Positions 8,179-16,831 of a DNA stretch of 64,000 bases are shown here, in pieces. How positions within the stretch are numbered: the first letter of the stretch is position 1; each line of letters begins with the position of its first letter. The notes beneath the pieces were generated by a model, which had not been told where the DNA came from, ran no database searches, and worked only from the letters and a program-made list of their open reading frames with translations. Source of the DNA: Zhihengliuella sp. ISTPL4. GTDB lineage: Bacteria; Actinomycetota; Actinomycetes; Actinomycetales; Microbacteriaceae. Location of the stretch: NCBI RefSeq assembly GCF_002848265.1, contig NZ_CP025422.1:3440727-3504726 (forward strand), given 5' to 3'. Made by a program: the position numbers and the translations under genes.

Positions 8179-8781
8179 ATGCTTATGGAGATGGTCATCG
8201 ATGGGATGGACGTCCCCGAGGACGGGACGGCGCCGCAGGATGCTGTCGCCGACCTCCTCGTCCGCGTCGCCTCCGGTGATCAGGCTGCCTTCGCGACGCT
8301 GTACGACTCCCTCTCCTCCCGCGTCTTCGGGCTCATCCTCCGCGTGCTCGTGAACCGCGCGCAGAGCGAGGAAGTGCTGCAGGAGGTCTTCCTCGAGATC
8401 TGGCAATCCGCTTCCCGGTTCGCTCCGAACAAGGGACAGGGACGAACCTGGGTGATGACGATCGCGCATCGCCGGGCCGTGGATCGAGTGCGGGCTTCGC
8501 AGTCGAGTGCGGACCGGGACGTGCGTGCCGGCTACAAAGACCTCGGCGTCGCGCACGACAGCGTGGCGGAACGGGTCGAGCTGGGGATCGAGGGAGAGCG
8601 AGTCGTCGCGGCGCTGACGGGGCTTCCCGAGGCGCAGCGGGAGGCGCTCGTCCTCGCCTACTACGGCGGTTACAGTCAGAACGAGATCGCGGCGCTCGTG
8701 GGAGCACCGCTGGGCACGATCAAGACACGGATGAGAGACGGGCTGACCCGGCTCCGCACGGCGATGGGGGTGACGGCATGA
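8179..8781 (+). CDS. sigK: ECF RNA polymerase sigma factor SigK
   Basis: 200 aa. Region 2 runs from about residue 35 (FATLYDSLSSRVFGLILRVL, then AQSEEVLQEVFLEIW) and region 4 from about 150 (LPEAQREALVLAYYGGYSQNEIA, then GTIKTRMRDGL). The pattern matches the SigK clade of group-4 sigma factors. ATG 8179 has AGGGAGGAG upstream. The stop overlaps the ATG of the anti-sigma gene (ATGA). The neighbours dipZ, fasciclin lipoprotein and rskA are the known SigK targets and inhibitor in mycobacteria, which supports the name beyond the family level. Confidence 0.9.
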   Translation: MLMEMVIDGMDVPEDGTAPQDAVADLLVRVASGDQAAFATLYDSLSSRVFGLILRVLVNRAQSEEVLQEVFLEIWQSASRFAPNKGQGRTWVMTIAHRRAVDRVRASQSSADRDVRAGYKDLGVAHDSVAERVELGIEGERVVAALTGLPEAQREALVLAYYGGYSQNEIAALVGAPLGTIKTRMRDGLTRLRTAMGVTA

Positions 8782-9557
8782 ACGAGAAGGACTTCGCAGA
8801 GCTCGCGGCAGGTGCCGCGCTCCACGCGCTGACGGCAGAGGAGGAGCGCCGTTACCGGCGCGCCCTCGCCGAGCACCCGGAGTGGGCGGCGCAGCACGAC
8901 GCTGATGCGAAGGCGGCCGCACTCCTCGCCGACGGTGTGGCTCCGGTCGCTCCGCCCGCCGGCATCCGTGCGGCTCTGCTCGCGCAGATCGCCCAGGCTC
9001 CGCAGGGCGCCGCCGCGGACTCCGCGTCCGACTCGGGCGAGTCCGACGGACCCGCGGACGAGAGCCCTGCCTCCGGCGCCGCCGCTCCCGCTCCGGCTCG
9101 CCGCTGGACCCGGCTCGCTTTCGCGCTCGCCGCGTGCCTCGCGCTCCTCGTGGGGGTCGGGATCGGTGCGGTCGCCCTGAACGACCAGCTGAACCGCCCG
9201 GCGAGTGTCGTCGCCCTGCAGGAGATCGAATCCGCGGGCGACGCGCAGAAGGCGACGGTCGAGCTCGACGACGGCGCGACGGCGACGGCGCACTGGTCGG
9301 GCTCGGTCGGCAAGGCCGTGCTCGTCACGGACGGACTGCCCGAGGTGGCGGACGGCAAGACCTACGAGCTGTGGTTCGTGCGGGGAGAGGATCCGATCGC
9401 CGCGGGTGTGTTCGACGTCGACGACGGAGAGGCCACCGCTCTCCTCGAGGGTGAGATGCAGGCGGGCGATGCGATCGCCGTGACGGTCGAGCAGGAGGGC
9501 GGATCGCCGTCCGGGCTCCCCACGACCGACCCGGTCATCGTCATCCCCACGGCCTGA
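8778..9557 (+). CDS. rskA: Anti-sigma-K factor RskA
   Basis: 259 aa. The cytoplasmic N-terminus (FAELAAGAALHALTAEEE) is the helical anti-sigma domain. It lacks the HxxxCxxC zinc motif, as expected for RskA. An acidic/alanine linker (about 75-105) precedes one membrane helix (about 112-134), and an extracytoplasmic RskA C-terminal domain follows (YELWFVRGEDPIAAGVF). RskA holds SigK at the membrane and releases it after regulated proteolysis. The ATG overlaps the sigK stop. Confidence 0.92.
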   Translation: MNEKDFAELAAGAALHALTAEEERRYRRALAEHPEWAAQHDADAKAAALLADGVAPVAPPAGIRAALLAQIAQAPQGAAADSASDSGESDGPADESPASGAAAPAPARRWTRLAFALAACLALLVGVGIGAVALNDQLNRPASVVALQEIESAGDAQKATVELDDGATATAHWSGSVGKAVLVTDGLPEVADGKTYELWFVRGEDPIAAGVFDVDDGEATALLEGEMQAGDAIAVTVEQEGGSPSGLPTTDPVIVIPTA

Positions 9558-9586
9558 TCGGCGGCGGTCGGGCGTACCCTGGAGGG

Positions 9587-10216
9587 ATGCCCGAGCAGCA
9601 CCACCGTCCCGTGCGTCGTCCGACGAGCGCCTTCGACAACATCGTCGGCGCCCATGACCCTGCCGAGGAGACGCGCGTCGCGCACGCCACCGCCTCCGCG
9701 CTGCTGACCCGCGTCCGTGAGGACGAGAGCGGGGCGAGCGTCGAGCGGCTCATCGCCTTCACGAGCGAGCACGGTATCGACGAGATCGCGGAGCTGTGGT
9801 CGAAGGCGCCATCGCGCACCCTGCCCGGATCCCTGTGGCGGCTGTACGTCCTTCAGCTCGCCATCCACGGCGATCCGGCCACGGCGGCGCTCCTCTACGA
9901 CCGGGGGAGGGTCGAGCTGCCGTCGGCCGATGCCGTGGTCGCCGGGGCGCCGGTGCCCGCGAGCCCGGACGAGCTCGTGGCGCTCATCGACACGATCCTG
10001 CGCGGCGCCTTCCGCGGAGACTTCGCCGTGGCCCTGGAGCGCGCGGCGGCGTTCTGCCGCGTCCAGGCCTCCGGCGCGACGCACACCGCCGACGACTACG
10101 AGCCGACGGAGCCCGCCCGTGCCAGCGAGCTGACGACACGGGCTCTGCGGCTGAGCAGCTATGCGCAGGACCTCGCGGCGTCGGCGGCGCTGTGGCGCAC
10201 CGGAGCGCTGGCCTGA
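9587..10216 (+). CDS. Conserved actinobacterial protein of unknown function
   Basis: 209 aa, soluble, mostly helical by composition, no signal peptide or membrane segment. It has a conserved block SKAPSRTLPGSLWRLYVLQ and a DDYEP tail. I recognise it as a protein common in Microbacteriaceae but know no assigned function. TACCCT ends six bases before ATG 9587, a leaderless-type promoter that separates it from the sigK-rskA transcript 29 bases upstream. Confidence 0.75.
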   Translation: MPEQHHRPVRRPTSAFDNIVGAHDPAEETRVAHATASALLTRVREDESGASVERLIAFTSEHGIDEIAELWSKAPSRTLPGSLWRLYVLQLAIHGDPATAALLYDRGRVELPSADAVVAGAPVPASPDELVALIDTILRGAFRGDFAVALERAAAFCRVQASGATHTADDYEPTEPARASELTTRALRLSSYAQDLAASAALWRTGALA

Positions 10217-10384
10217 GCCGCATCCGGAGACGGCGTCCGGACAGAGAAAGACCGGGCCGCAAGAACGCCTCTCGGCGGAAGGCCGCTCACAGCGGCGAAA
10301 ATTGGAGCCCGGGGTTATGCGGCCCGGCCACTCCAGTGTAACGCGAGGACGCGGTGGGTATTCCCCGCGGCCTAGGCTCGTCAC
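10217..10384. other. 168-bp intergenic region with hairpins
   Basis: Contains a small stem (GCCGCT-CAC-AGCGGC near 10283) and a larger one in which GGAG and CTCC close around CCGGG/CCCGG (about 10305-10336). On the minus strand the larger stem is followed by AATTTT, like a terminator, although both neighbouring genes run on the plus strand. TAGGCT at 10374-10379 is the promoter of the next gene. No known riboswitch was recognised. Confidence 0.4.
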
Positions 10385-11269
10385 ATGACCCGTCGCTTCG
10401 CCCTCATGATCGATCCCGTCGCCGCCGACGAGCAGCGCGCCGACTACGCCGGCACTTTCACCCAGGTGGACGCCGCGGCCCCGGCGCTCAGCGTGGGCGA
10501 GCTGAGCACACAACGGGGCGACGGGGTGTTCGAATCCATCGGCGTGATCGACGGGCACGCGCAGGAGGTCGTCCCGCATCTGGAGCGCCTTGCGCACTCG
10601 GCGCGGCTCTGCGACCTGCCGGTGCCCAACCAGGAGCAGTGGCGGCAGGCGATCCAGCAGGCCGCGGCGCAGCTCGACGCGGGGGAGTCGGTCATCAAGC
10701 TCATCCTCAGCCGCGGCGTCGAGCACGGGCCGACGCCGACCGCGTGGGTCACGGCGGCTCCGGCAGCGGACTTCGCGGCGGTGCGGCGGAACGGCGTGAA
10801 GGTCGTCACCCTCGACCGCGGGTACGACCTCGGCGCCGCCGAGCGGGCGCCCTGGTTGCTCCTCGGGGCGAAGACGCTGTCCTACGCCGTGAACATGGCG
10901 GCCCTGCGCGAGGCCAAGCGCCGCGGAGCCGACGACGCCATCTTCCTGTCGAGCGACGGCTTCGTGCTGGAGGCCCCGACGGCCTCCCTCATCCTGCGCT
11001 TCGGCGACCGGTTCACGACCCCGGCCCCGAACGGCGGCATCCTGCACGGCACCACGCAGCTCAGCGTCTACGATCACCTCCTCGCGCGCGGCTTCGAGGT
11101 CGGGTACGACCGCATCCCCGCTGCCGACCTGACGCGAGCCGATGCCGCCTGGCTCGTGTCGAGCGTGCGACTCGCCACCGCCATCACCGCGATCGACGGC
11201 ACGCCGGTTCCCGTCGACGCCGCCCTCACGGAGGATCTCAACACCTACCTCCTCTCCCCGCGCGACTGA
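10385..11269 (+). CDS. Class IV PLP aminotransferase, aminodeoxychorismate lyase-like
   Basis: 294 aa, the usual length. The PLP lysine lies in LLGAKTLSYAVNM. The class IV signature continues in EAKRRGADDAIFLSSDGFVLEAPTASL. The group includes PabC (p-aminobenzoate synthesis), branched-chain and D-amino-acid transaminases; the block GDGVFESIGV is closest to aminodeoxychorismate lyases. No pabA or pabB is in the window, so the substrate stays open. TAGGCT ends six bases before ATG, giving a leaderless-type start. Confidence 0.85.
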   Translation: MTRRFALMIDPVAADEQRADYAGTFTQVDAAAPALSVGELSTQRGDGVFESIGVIDGHAQEVVPHLERLAHSARLCDLPVPNQEQWRQAIQQAAAQLDAGESVIKLILSRGVEHGPTPTAWVTAAPAADFAAVRRNGVKVVTLDRGYDLGAAERAPWLLLGAKTLSYAVNMAALREAKRRGADDAIFLSSDGFVLEAPTASLILRFGDRFTTPAPNGGILHGTTQLSVYDHLLARGFEVGYDRIPAADLTRADAAWLVSSVRLATAITAIDGTPVPVDAALTEDLNTYLLSPRD

Positions 11270-11287
11270 GGTCTTCCGGCTCCGCGG

Positions 11288-11369
11288 GCACGACTCCGGA
11301 GATGCCGCACCACACGCCGACACTCACCGCCCGATACCGGCGTGTCCTCGGTGATCTCCGAAGCTGTGC
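11288..11369. repeat. 82-bp palindromic repeat, copy A
   Basis: GGAGAT-N9-CACGCCG-N18-CGGCGTG-N9-ATCTCC with outer arms GCACGACTCC / GAAGCTGTGC. It shares its exact block lengths with copy B at 12325-12406. It lies 19 bases after the aminotransferase stop and just downstream of the AbiEi/DUF559 gene read on the minus strand. Confidence 0.8.
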
Positions 11370-11401
11370 ACGGCACAGGGCGGCAGGATGCTGGGCCGGG
11401 G

Positions 11402-12214
11402 TCAGGGGCGGCGACGCATGGTCTCGAGGATGGCGCGCTCGACGAGGGGCCAGTCGTGGAGGACCATCGCGTAGTCGAAGCGGAGCGTGGGGTGACCCCA
11501 GCCGGCGGCGGTCGCATCGCGGACCAGATCGCGGTGCCGGAGCGAGCTCTCCTCGTGGTTGGCGCGTCCGTCGGTCTCGATGATGAGCCAGCCGTCGATG
11601 AGGAGGTCCACCCGGCCGGTCCCGACCACGCCGACCTGCGTCCGCACGCGCCACCCATACCGCCGGATCCGCAGCCGCACCAGAGACTCCAGCCCGCTGT
11701 CGGCGTCGGCCCGCGAAAACGCGATGAGGTCGCGTCCCTCGGCTCCGAGCCGGTCACCGAGCCGGCGCAGCCCGGCCTCGTCGATGAGTCCGAGCCGGCG
11801 CGCGGACTCCAGCGCGACGAAGAACGCCTCTGGCCCTCGGCAGCCGTAGATCTGCCGGAGCACGAGGGGCACCCCCGGCTGCTCGAAGGCACTGCTCGAC
11901 GTCGCAGCATCCCAGTGCGTCACGCACCGGCAGTCCTCGTGCGGATACTGATGGCGGTCGTGATGCATCCAGACGTGGAGGGCCGGCTCGTCGAGCACCC
12001 AGAGCCCGAGATGCCGCGCTGCGGACCCGCAGCCGAGGACCCCGCCGTGGGCGGCGGCGGTCACGACCTCCACGCACGCGCCGTCCGTCGCATAGACCCC
12101 GCGCCGCGCCCGGACGAGTGTGCCGCCGCGCACCCGACGCTCGATCTGCCGTCGTCCGTGCCGGGCGCGGAGCGCGGCATACGTCCACACCTGCGTCCCT
12201 CGCCCCGTGCACAT
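11402..12214 (-). CDS. AbiEi-antitoxin-like / DUF559 endonuclease-fold protein
   Basis: 270 aa. The N-terminal ~90 residues look like the winged-helix AbiEi antitoxin region (RRQIERRVRGGTLVRARRGVYA). The C-terminal ~110 residues are the DUF559 restriction-endonuclease-like (Vsr) fold, with VDLLIDGWLIIETDGRANH followed by a basic region, so the candidate metal/catalytic residues are present. No AbiEii toxin lies nearby. Such proteins are frequent and variable in number in Microbacterium genomes; a defence or mobile-element role is suspected but not shown. It is flanked on both sides by the same 82-bp palindromic repeat. The start is the farthest in-frame ATG and could be a little further in. 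Confidence 0.82.
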   Translation of the reverse strand: MCTGRGTQVWTYAALRARHGRRQIERRVRGGTLVRARRGVYATDGACVEVVTAAAHGGVLGCGSAARHLGLWVLDEPALHVWMHHDRHQYPHEDCRCVTHWDAATSSSAFEQPGVPLVLRQIYGCRGPEAFFVALESARRLGLIDEAGLRRLGDRLGAEGRDLIAFSRADADSGLESLVRLRIRRYGWRVRTQVGVVGTGRVDLLIDGWLIIETDGRANHEESSLRHRDLVRDATAAGWGHPTLRFDYAMVLHDWPLVERAILETMRRRP

Positions 12215-12324
12215 CCCGCCATCATTCGCGCCGTCTCGGCCTCCCCGGCCGCGACTCGCCTCGGTAGCGCACCGTCTGTGGACGATCCTCCCGACTCGCG
12301 ATCTGTGCAGGAGTCACGACCCGT

Positions 12325-12406
12325 GCACAGCTTCGGAGATCGAAGGAGACACGCCGTGGCCGGAGCCCGGGCGACGGCGTGTCGCGCGGCATCTCCGAAG
12401 TTGTGC
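12325..12406. repeat. 82-bp palindromic repeat, copy B
   Basis: GCACAGCTTC-GGAGAT-N9-CACGCCG-N18-CGGCGTG-N9-ATCTCC-GAAGTTGTGC, an almost complete palindrome with 9/10 matching outer arms. Same architecture as copy A. Located 110 bases upstream of the AbiEi/DUF559 start. Confidence 0.82.
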
Positions 12407-12443
12407 CCGGCAACAGGTCCGGGGACGGGCGGGAGACGGGAAA

Positions 12444-12468
12444 GGCCCGGACGCGAGGCGTCCGGGCC
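12444..12468 (-). terminator. Terminator of the pst operon
   Basis: An 11-bp perfect stem GGCCCGGACGC / GCGTCCGGGCC with a 3-base loop, followed on the minus strand by TTTCCC, 22 bases after the pstB stop. Confidence 0.75.
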
Positions 12469-12490
12469 CGAAGACCGAAGAGAGGGTGGG

Positions 12491-13270
12491 TCAGCCGAAG
12501 CGGCCGGAGACGTAGTCCTCGGTGGCCTGCACGGACGGGGTCGTGAAGATGCTCGTCGTGTCGTCGTACTCGATGAGCTTGCCGGGCTTCCCGGTGCCGG
12601 CGATGTTGAAGAAGGCGGTCTTGTCGGAGACGCGGCTCGCCTGCTGCATGTTGTGCGTCACGATGACGATCGTGAACTCGTTCTTCAGCTCGCCGATCAG
12701 CTCCTCGATCGCGTAGGTCGAGATGGGGTCGAGGGCCGAGCACGGCTCGTCCATCAGCAGCACCTCGGGCGACACGGCGATCGCGCGGGCGATGCAGAGA
12801 CGCTGCTGCTGGCCGCCCGAGAGCCCGGAACCCGGACGGTCGAGGCGGTCCTTGACCTCGTTCCACAGGTTCGCGCCGGTGAGGGACTTCTCGACGAGGT
12901 CGTCCTGCTCGCTCTTCGACATCCGCTTGTTGTTGAGCTTCACACCCGCGAGCACGTTCTCCTTGATGGACATCGTGGGGAACGGGTTCGGTCGCTGGAA
13001 CACCATGCCGACCTGACGGCGCACGAGCACCGGGTCGACGCCGGCGCCGTACAGGTCCTTGCCGTCGAGCAGCACCTCGCCCTCGACGCGGGCGCCGGGG
13101 ATGACCTCGTGCATGCGGTTGAGGGTGCGGAGGAAGGTGGACTTGCCACAGCCCGACGGGCCGATGAAGGCCGTGACGCTGCGCGGCTGGATGTCGAGGG
13201 AGACGCCTTCGACCGCGAGGAAGTTGCCGTAGTAGACGTTGAGGTCGTTGACTTCGATGCTCTTGGACAC
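12491..13270 (-). CDS. pstB: Phosphate ABC transporter ATP-binding protein
   Basis: 259 aa. Walker [10 protein letters not shown], signature [14 protein letters not shown] and Walker [13 protein letters not shown] are all present, with the PstB-specific VFQRPNPFP. It drives high-affinity phosphate uptake with PstA, PstC and PstS. The GTG start (13270) follows AGGAAT. A much longer in-frame start within pstA was rejected. Last gene of pstSCAB, ending at a strong terminator. Confidence 0.97.
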   Translation of the reverse strand: MSKSIEVNDLNVYYGNFLAVEGVSLDIQPRSVTAFIGPSGCGKSTFLRTLNRMHEVIPGARVEGEVLLDGKDLYGAGVDPVLVRRQVGMVFQRPNPFPTMSIKENVLAGVKLNNKRMSKSEQDDLVEKSLTGANLWNEVKDRLDRPGSGLSGGQQQRLCIARAIAVSPEVLLMDEPCSALDPISTYAIEELIGELKNEFTIVIVTHNMQQASRVSDKTAFFNIAGTGKPGKLIEYDDTTSIFTTPSVQATEDYVSGRFG

Positions 13271-13299
13271 GTGGATTCCTATTCTGAGTGGTCGGGCGC

Positions 13300-14397
13300 T
13301 CAGCGGCCGTTGACCTTCGGGGCGAACAGCTTCGCGATCAGGCGGGCGAGCAGGTTCAGCACCATGACGATGAGGATGAGGGTGAGGGCAGCGGCCCAGG
13401 CGCGCTCGACAGCGGCGTCCGGGTTCGTGCCCTGGTTCATGTACTGGTTGTAGGCGAACACCGGAAGGGTCATCATCTGACCGTCGAAGATGTTCGTGTT
13501 GAGGCTCTGCGTGAAGCCGGCGGTGAGCAGCAACGGGGCCGTCTCGCCGATCACACGGGAGATCGCCAGCATGACAGAGGTCATGATGCCGGCGATGGAC
13601 GTGGGCAGGACGACCTTGAGGATCGTGAGCCACTTCGGCACGCCCAGGGCGTAGGAGGCCTCGCGCAGTTCGTTCGGGACGATGCGGAGCAGCTCCTCGC
13701 TCCCGCGGACGACGACCGGGGTCATCAGCACCGCCAGCGCGAGCGCGCCCATGAAGCCCATCGAGATGCCGGGACGGATCAGGAGCGCGAAGACGGCGTA
13801 GATGAACAGACCGGCGACGATCGACGGGATGCCCGTCATGACGTCGACGAAGAACGTGATGGCCTTCGCGATCCTCCCGCGGCCGTATTCGACGAGGTAG
13901 ATGGAGGTCATCAGACCGACCGGCACGGAGATGATCGTCGCCGTCAGCGTGATGAGGACGGTGCCCCAGATCGCGTGCACGATGCCGCCGCCATCGCCGA
14001 CGACGTTGCGCATCGAGTAGGAGAAGAACTCGGCGTCGAAGCGCTCGATGCCGTTCGCCACCACGGTCCACAGCAGCGAGATCAGCGGAAGCAGGGCGAT
14101 GAGGAAGGCCGTCGCGACGAGGGCCGTCATCAGCCGGTCCACGGCTTTGCGGCGGCTCTCCGCGATCGACGAGATCACGGTGATGATCACCATGTAGAGC
14201 AGGATGCCGACGATGACGGTACCGGCGATGTTGAAGTCGGCGAGCGGGGTGTCGGAGCCCGCGGCGGCGACACCGAAGACGGCGGCCGAGACCACGAACG
14301 AGACCCCGAGGAGGGCCCACGGCGCCCACTTCGGCAGACGTCCGGAGGTGAGGGCGGTGGTGCTTGCGGCGGGCGGCGCGCTGGTGAGGACGGTCAT
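13300..14397 (-). CDS. pstA: Phosphate ABC transporter permease PstA
   Basis: 365 aa with about eight hydrophobic segments. The permease loop near residue 230 ([20 protein letters not shown]) is the EAA motif that contacts PstB. An N-terminal Thr/Ala-rich stretch and two extra membrane segments make it longer than the enterobacterial protein, as usual in actinobacteria. Starts next to the pstC stop. Confidence 0.96.
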   Translation of the reverse strand: MTVLTSAPPAASTTALTSGRLPKWAPWALLGVSFVVSAAVFGVAAAGSDTPLADFNIAGTVIVGILLYMVIITVISSIAESRRKAVDRLMTALVATAFLIALLPLISLLWTVVANGIERFDAEFFSYSMRNVVGDGGGIVHAIWGTVLITLTATIISVPVGLMTSIYLVEYGRGRIAKAITFFVDVMTGIPSIVAGLFIYAVFALLIRPGISMGFMGALALAVLMTPVVVRGSEELLRIVPNELREASYALGVPKWLTILKVVLPTSIAGIMTSVMLAISRVIGETAPLLLTAGFTQSLNTNIFDGQMMTLPVFAYNQYMNQGTNPDAAVERAWAAALTLILIVMVLNLLARLIAKLFAPKVNGR

Positions 14398-14398
14398 G

Positions 14399-15382
14399 TC
14401 AGTTCGCTCCCGAGAACTCGGCGCGGCGGGCGACGATCCAGCGCGCCAGCGCGTTGACCGCGAAGGTCACGACGAAGAGGATGAGGCCGGTCGCGATCAG
14501 GGTGTTCACGCCGGTGCCGTGCGCCTCCGGGAAGGCGAGGGCGATGTTCGCAGGGATCGGTGTGGGGTTCGTGGCGGTGAGCACGAGGAAGCTCACGACC
14601 GCCGAGGGCGAGAGGACCATGGTGACGGCCATGGTCTCACCGAGCGCGCGACCGAGGGCGAGCATCGCGGCCGACACCATGCCGCCGCGGGCGAAGGGGA
14701 GGACGGCCATCCGGACCATCTCCCAGCGCGTGGAGCCGAGGGCCAGGGCCGCCTCCTCGTGGAGCTTCGGGGTCTGCAGGAAGACCTCGCGGCAGATGGC
14801 GGTCATGATCGGGATGCACATGACGGCGAGGACGAGCGCGGCGGTGAGGATGGTCTTCCCGGTCGCGGAGACCTGTCCGCCGAAGAACGGCACCCACGAG
14901 GCGTTCTCGTTGAGCCAGACGTAGATCGGCTGCAGCATGGGGGCGAGCACGAGGCCGCCCCAGAGGCCGAAGACCACGGAGGGCACCGCGGCGAGGAGAT
15001 CGATGATGTAGCCGAGGAAGGCGGCAAGCCGACGGTGTGCGTAGTGCGAGATGAAGAGCGCGATGCCGATGGCGATGGGCGCGGCGATCAGCAGGGCCAT
15101 GAACGAGGCCCACAGGGTGCCGAAGACGAGCGGCCACACGTACTCCCAGAATGACTGGCCTCGGAGGATGTGGTTGTCCGTGGTGTCCAGTTGGAAGGCC
15201 GGCAGGCTCTGGATGATGAGGAAGGCGGCGACGAGCGCCAGCACGATCAGGATGATGATGCCGGACGCCAGCGCGGTGCCGGAGAAGACCCGGTCGCCGA
15301 GGCGCTGCTTGGCCTTGATCGGTGTAGGCGGCGCCGGGGTCGGTGCCGGTGCCGTTGTCGGCTCCTGCGCTGTCGTGCTCAT
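14399..15382 (-). CDS. pstC: Phosphate ABC transporter permease PstC
   Basis: 327 aa from ATG 15382, which has GGGAGA upstream. The first ~35 residues are a Thr/Pro/Ala-rich cytoplasmic tail, followed by six membrane segments. The EAA loop is EEAALALGSTRWEMVRMAVLP. In-frame sequence upstream of 15382 runs through the intergenic hairpin and was excluded. Forms the channel with PstA. Confidence 0.96.
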   Translation of the reverse strand: MSTTAQEPTTAPAPTPAPPTPIKAKQRLGDRVFSGTALASGIIILIVLALVAAFLIIQSLPAFQLDTTDNHILRGQSFWEYVWPLVFGTLWASFMALLIAAPIAIGIALFISHYAHRRLAAFLGYIIDLLAAVPSVVFGLWGGLVLAPMLQPIYVWLNENASWVPFFGGQVSATGKTILTAALVLAVMCIPIMTAICREVFLQTPKLHEEAALALGSTRWEMVRMAVLPFARGGMVSAAMLALGRALGETMAVTMVLSPSAVVSFLVLTATNPTPIPANIALAFPEAHGTGVNTLIATGLILFVVTFAVNALARWIVARRAEFSGAN

Positions 15383-15434
15383 GATCTCCCTGTTTCGGGC
15401 CGGGTGGAGATGGATCGGGTGCTGACCTGGCGGA

Positions 15435-15464
15435 GCCCCCGCGCCCGCTCGGGGACGCGGGGGC
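15435..15464 (-). terminator. Intercistronic hairpin between pstS and pstC
   Basis: A stem of GCCCCCGCG / CGCGGGGGC in the 106-base gap between pstS and pstC. It lacks a T run. A stem here can stop part of the transcripts and protect pstS mRNA, so that the binding protein is made in excess over the membrane parts. Confidence 0.6.
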
Positions 15465-15488
15465 ACCGTCGTCAGTGGATCGGCAGGA

Positions 15489-16592
15489 TCAGCCGACCTG
15501 GATCAGGTCGATCGCGGCCTGGACCTGCTCGCGCAGGCCGTCCGAGATCGGGGCGCTGCCGGCGTTCTCCGCGGCGGCGTCCTGGCCCTCGGCGCTCGCG
15601 ACGTACGAGAAGTACTCCTTCACGAGCTCCGCGACGTTGCTGTCCTCGTACTGCTCGCAGCCGATGAGGTAGCTGACCAGGGCGATCGGGTAGGCGCCGT
15701 CCGCGGCGGCGGCCGGGTCGACGTCGAAGACGAGGTCGCCTTCGCCACGGCCCTCGGCGAGCGGCGAGCCCTCGACGAGCTTGGCGGCGGCCTCAGCCGA
15801 GTAGGCGACGAAGTCCTCGCCGACGCCCACGGCGACCTGGCCGAGGCCGTCCGCCTGGGAGGCGTCGAGGAAGCCGATGGCGCCGTTGCCGGCGGTGAGG
15901 GCCTGCTTCACACCCGAGGTGCCCTGAGCGGCCTCGCCGCCCTGGATCGGCCACTCGTCCGAGACCTCGTAGGTCCAGACGTCGGGGGCCGTCGCGCTGA
16001 GGTACTCGGCGAAGGTCTCCTGCGTGCCCGAGGGGTCGGAGCGGTGCACCGGCGAGATCGCCAGGTCGGGCAGCTCGACGCCGTCGTTGAGGGCTGCGAT
16101 GGCCTCGTCGCTCCAGTTGGTGATCGTGCCGGCGAAGATGCCCGCGATCGTGGGGGCGTCGAGGTTCAGGGTGTCGATGCCCTCGAGGTTGAAGGCGACC
16201 GCAACGGGGGAGATGTAGAGGGGGACCTCGACGATGTCGTCGGTCGTGCAGGCGCCGAAGCCGCCGGCGGCGATCTCCTCGTCGTTGAATGCGCGGTCGG
16301 AGCCGATGAAGTTGCTGCCGCCCTCGAGGAAGTTCTCGCGGCCGGTGCCGGAGCCGGTGGGCTCGTAGTTGACCGTCACGTCGGGGTTTGCCGTCTGGAA
16401 AGCGGCGACCCAGGCCTCCTGGGCTGCGGTCTGCGAGGACGCGCCGGTCGCGTCGATCGTGCCGGAGAGCGTGGACTCCGAGGGCTCTTCGCTGGAGCCG
16501 CCGGTTCCGCCTTCGTTCGCGGCACAGCCGGCGAGGGCGAGAGCGGCGACGGCGCCGATGGCGCCGATTCGTGCGATTCGGGAGATCTTCAC
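15489..16592 (-). CDS. pstS: Phosphate-binding lipoprotein PstS
   Basis: 367 aa from GTG 16592. A signal peptide ends in LAGC (Cys23), then a Glu/Ser-rich tether. The phosphate-binding blocks are DATGASSQTAAQEAWVAAF, GSGTGRENFLEGG and VHRSDPSGTQETFAEYL. First gene of pstSCAB, under a clear PHO box. Captures inorganic phosphate outside the membrane. Confidence 0.97.
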   Translation of the reverse strand: MKISRIARIGAIGAVAALALAGCAANEGGTGGSSEEPSESTLSGTIDATGASSQTAAQEAWVAAFQTANPDVTVNYEPTGSGTGRENFLEGGSNFIGSDRAFNDEEIAAGGFGACTTDDIVEVPLYISPVAVAFNLEGIDTLNLDAPTIAGIFAGTITNWSDEAIAALNDGVELPDLAISPVHRSDPSGTQETFAEYLSATAPDVWTYEVSDEWPIQGGEAAQGTSGVKQALTAGNGAIGFLDASQADGLGQVAVGVGEDFVAYSAEAAAKLVEGSPLAEGRGEGDLVFDVDPAAAADGAYPIALVSYLIGCEQYEDSNVAELVKEYFSYVASAEGQDAAAENAGSAPISDGLREQVQAAIDLIQVG

Positions 16593-16643
16593 TGTGGATC
16601 CTTCGATCTTGGAGGGGTGGGGCCCGGTGCAGGGCACACAGTG

Positions 16644-16649
16644 ACGCTA
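16644..16649 (-). promoter_or_regulatory. -10 element of pstS
   Basis: TAGCGT on the minus strand, placed so that the PHO box covers the -35 position. The transcript would have a leader of about 45 bases. Confidence 0.5.
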
Positions 16650-16676
16650 GGGGCGACGGTTAACGAGACTCTCCCG

Positions 16677-16698
16677 AGCAGGTGAACGGCAGGTGAAC
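16677..16698 (-). promoter_or_regulatory. PHO box upstream of pstS
   Basis: Two perfectly spaced 11-base direct repeats on the minus strand, GTTCACCTGCC and GTTCACCTGCT (10 of 11 identical). This is the form of the actinobacterial PhoP/RegX3 PHO box (two or more 11-base units starting GTTCA). It implies induction by phosphate starvation through SenX3-RegX3, encoded at 25601-27504. Confidence 0.88.
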
Positions 16699-16831
16699 GA
16701 CCGGCGACTCTCTGGGGGCGATCCCCGTCGTTGTGCGGGTCCCGGGGGCGACGCCTCCCGTCCGCATCCCTCACATGGCGCCCGTCCCGGCCGAGAACCG
16801 GCGAAGTGCGCGACTCGAACGAGGGGGAGCG

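Noticed and set aside
5982..8198. A 738-codon minus-strand reading frame opposite dipZ
   Set aside because: It is an antisense shadow in GC-rich DNA: composition is Arg/Asp/Gly-rich with no domain, and dipZ on the other strand has clear motifs.
10217..10384. Possible riboswitch upstream of the class IV aminotransferase
   Set aside because: Some hairpins are visible, but the gene has a leaderless-type promoter (TAGGCT at 10374), so the region would not be in its mRNA.
12491..14329. A 612-codon frame that would extend pstB far upstream
   Set aside because: The extension overlaps pstA in another frame. PstB length and the ribosome site support GTG 13270.
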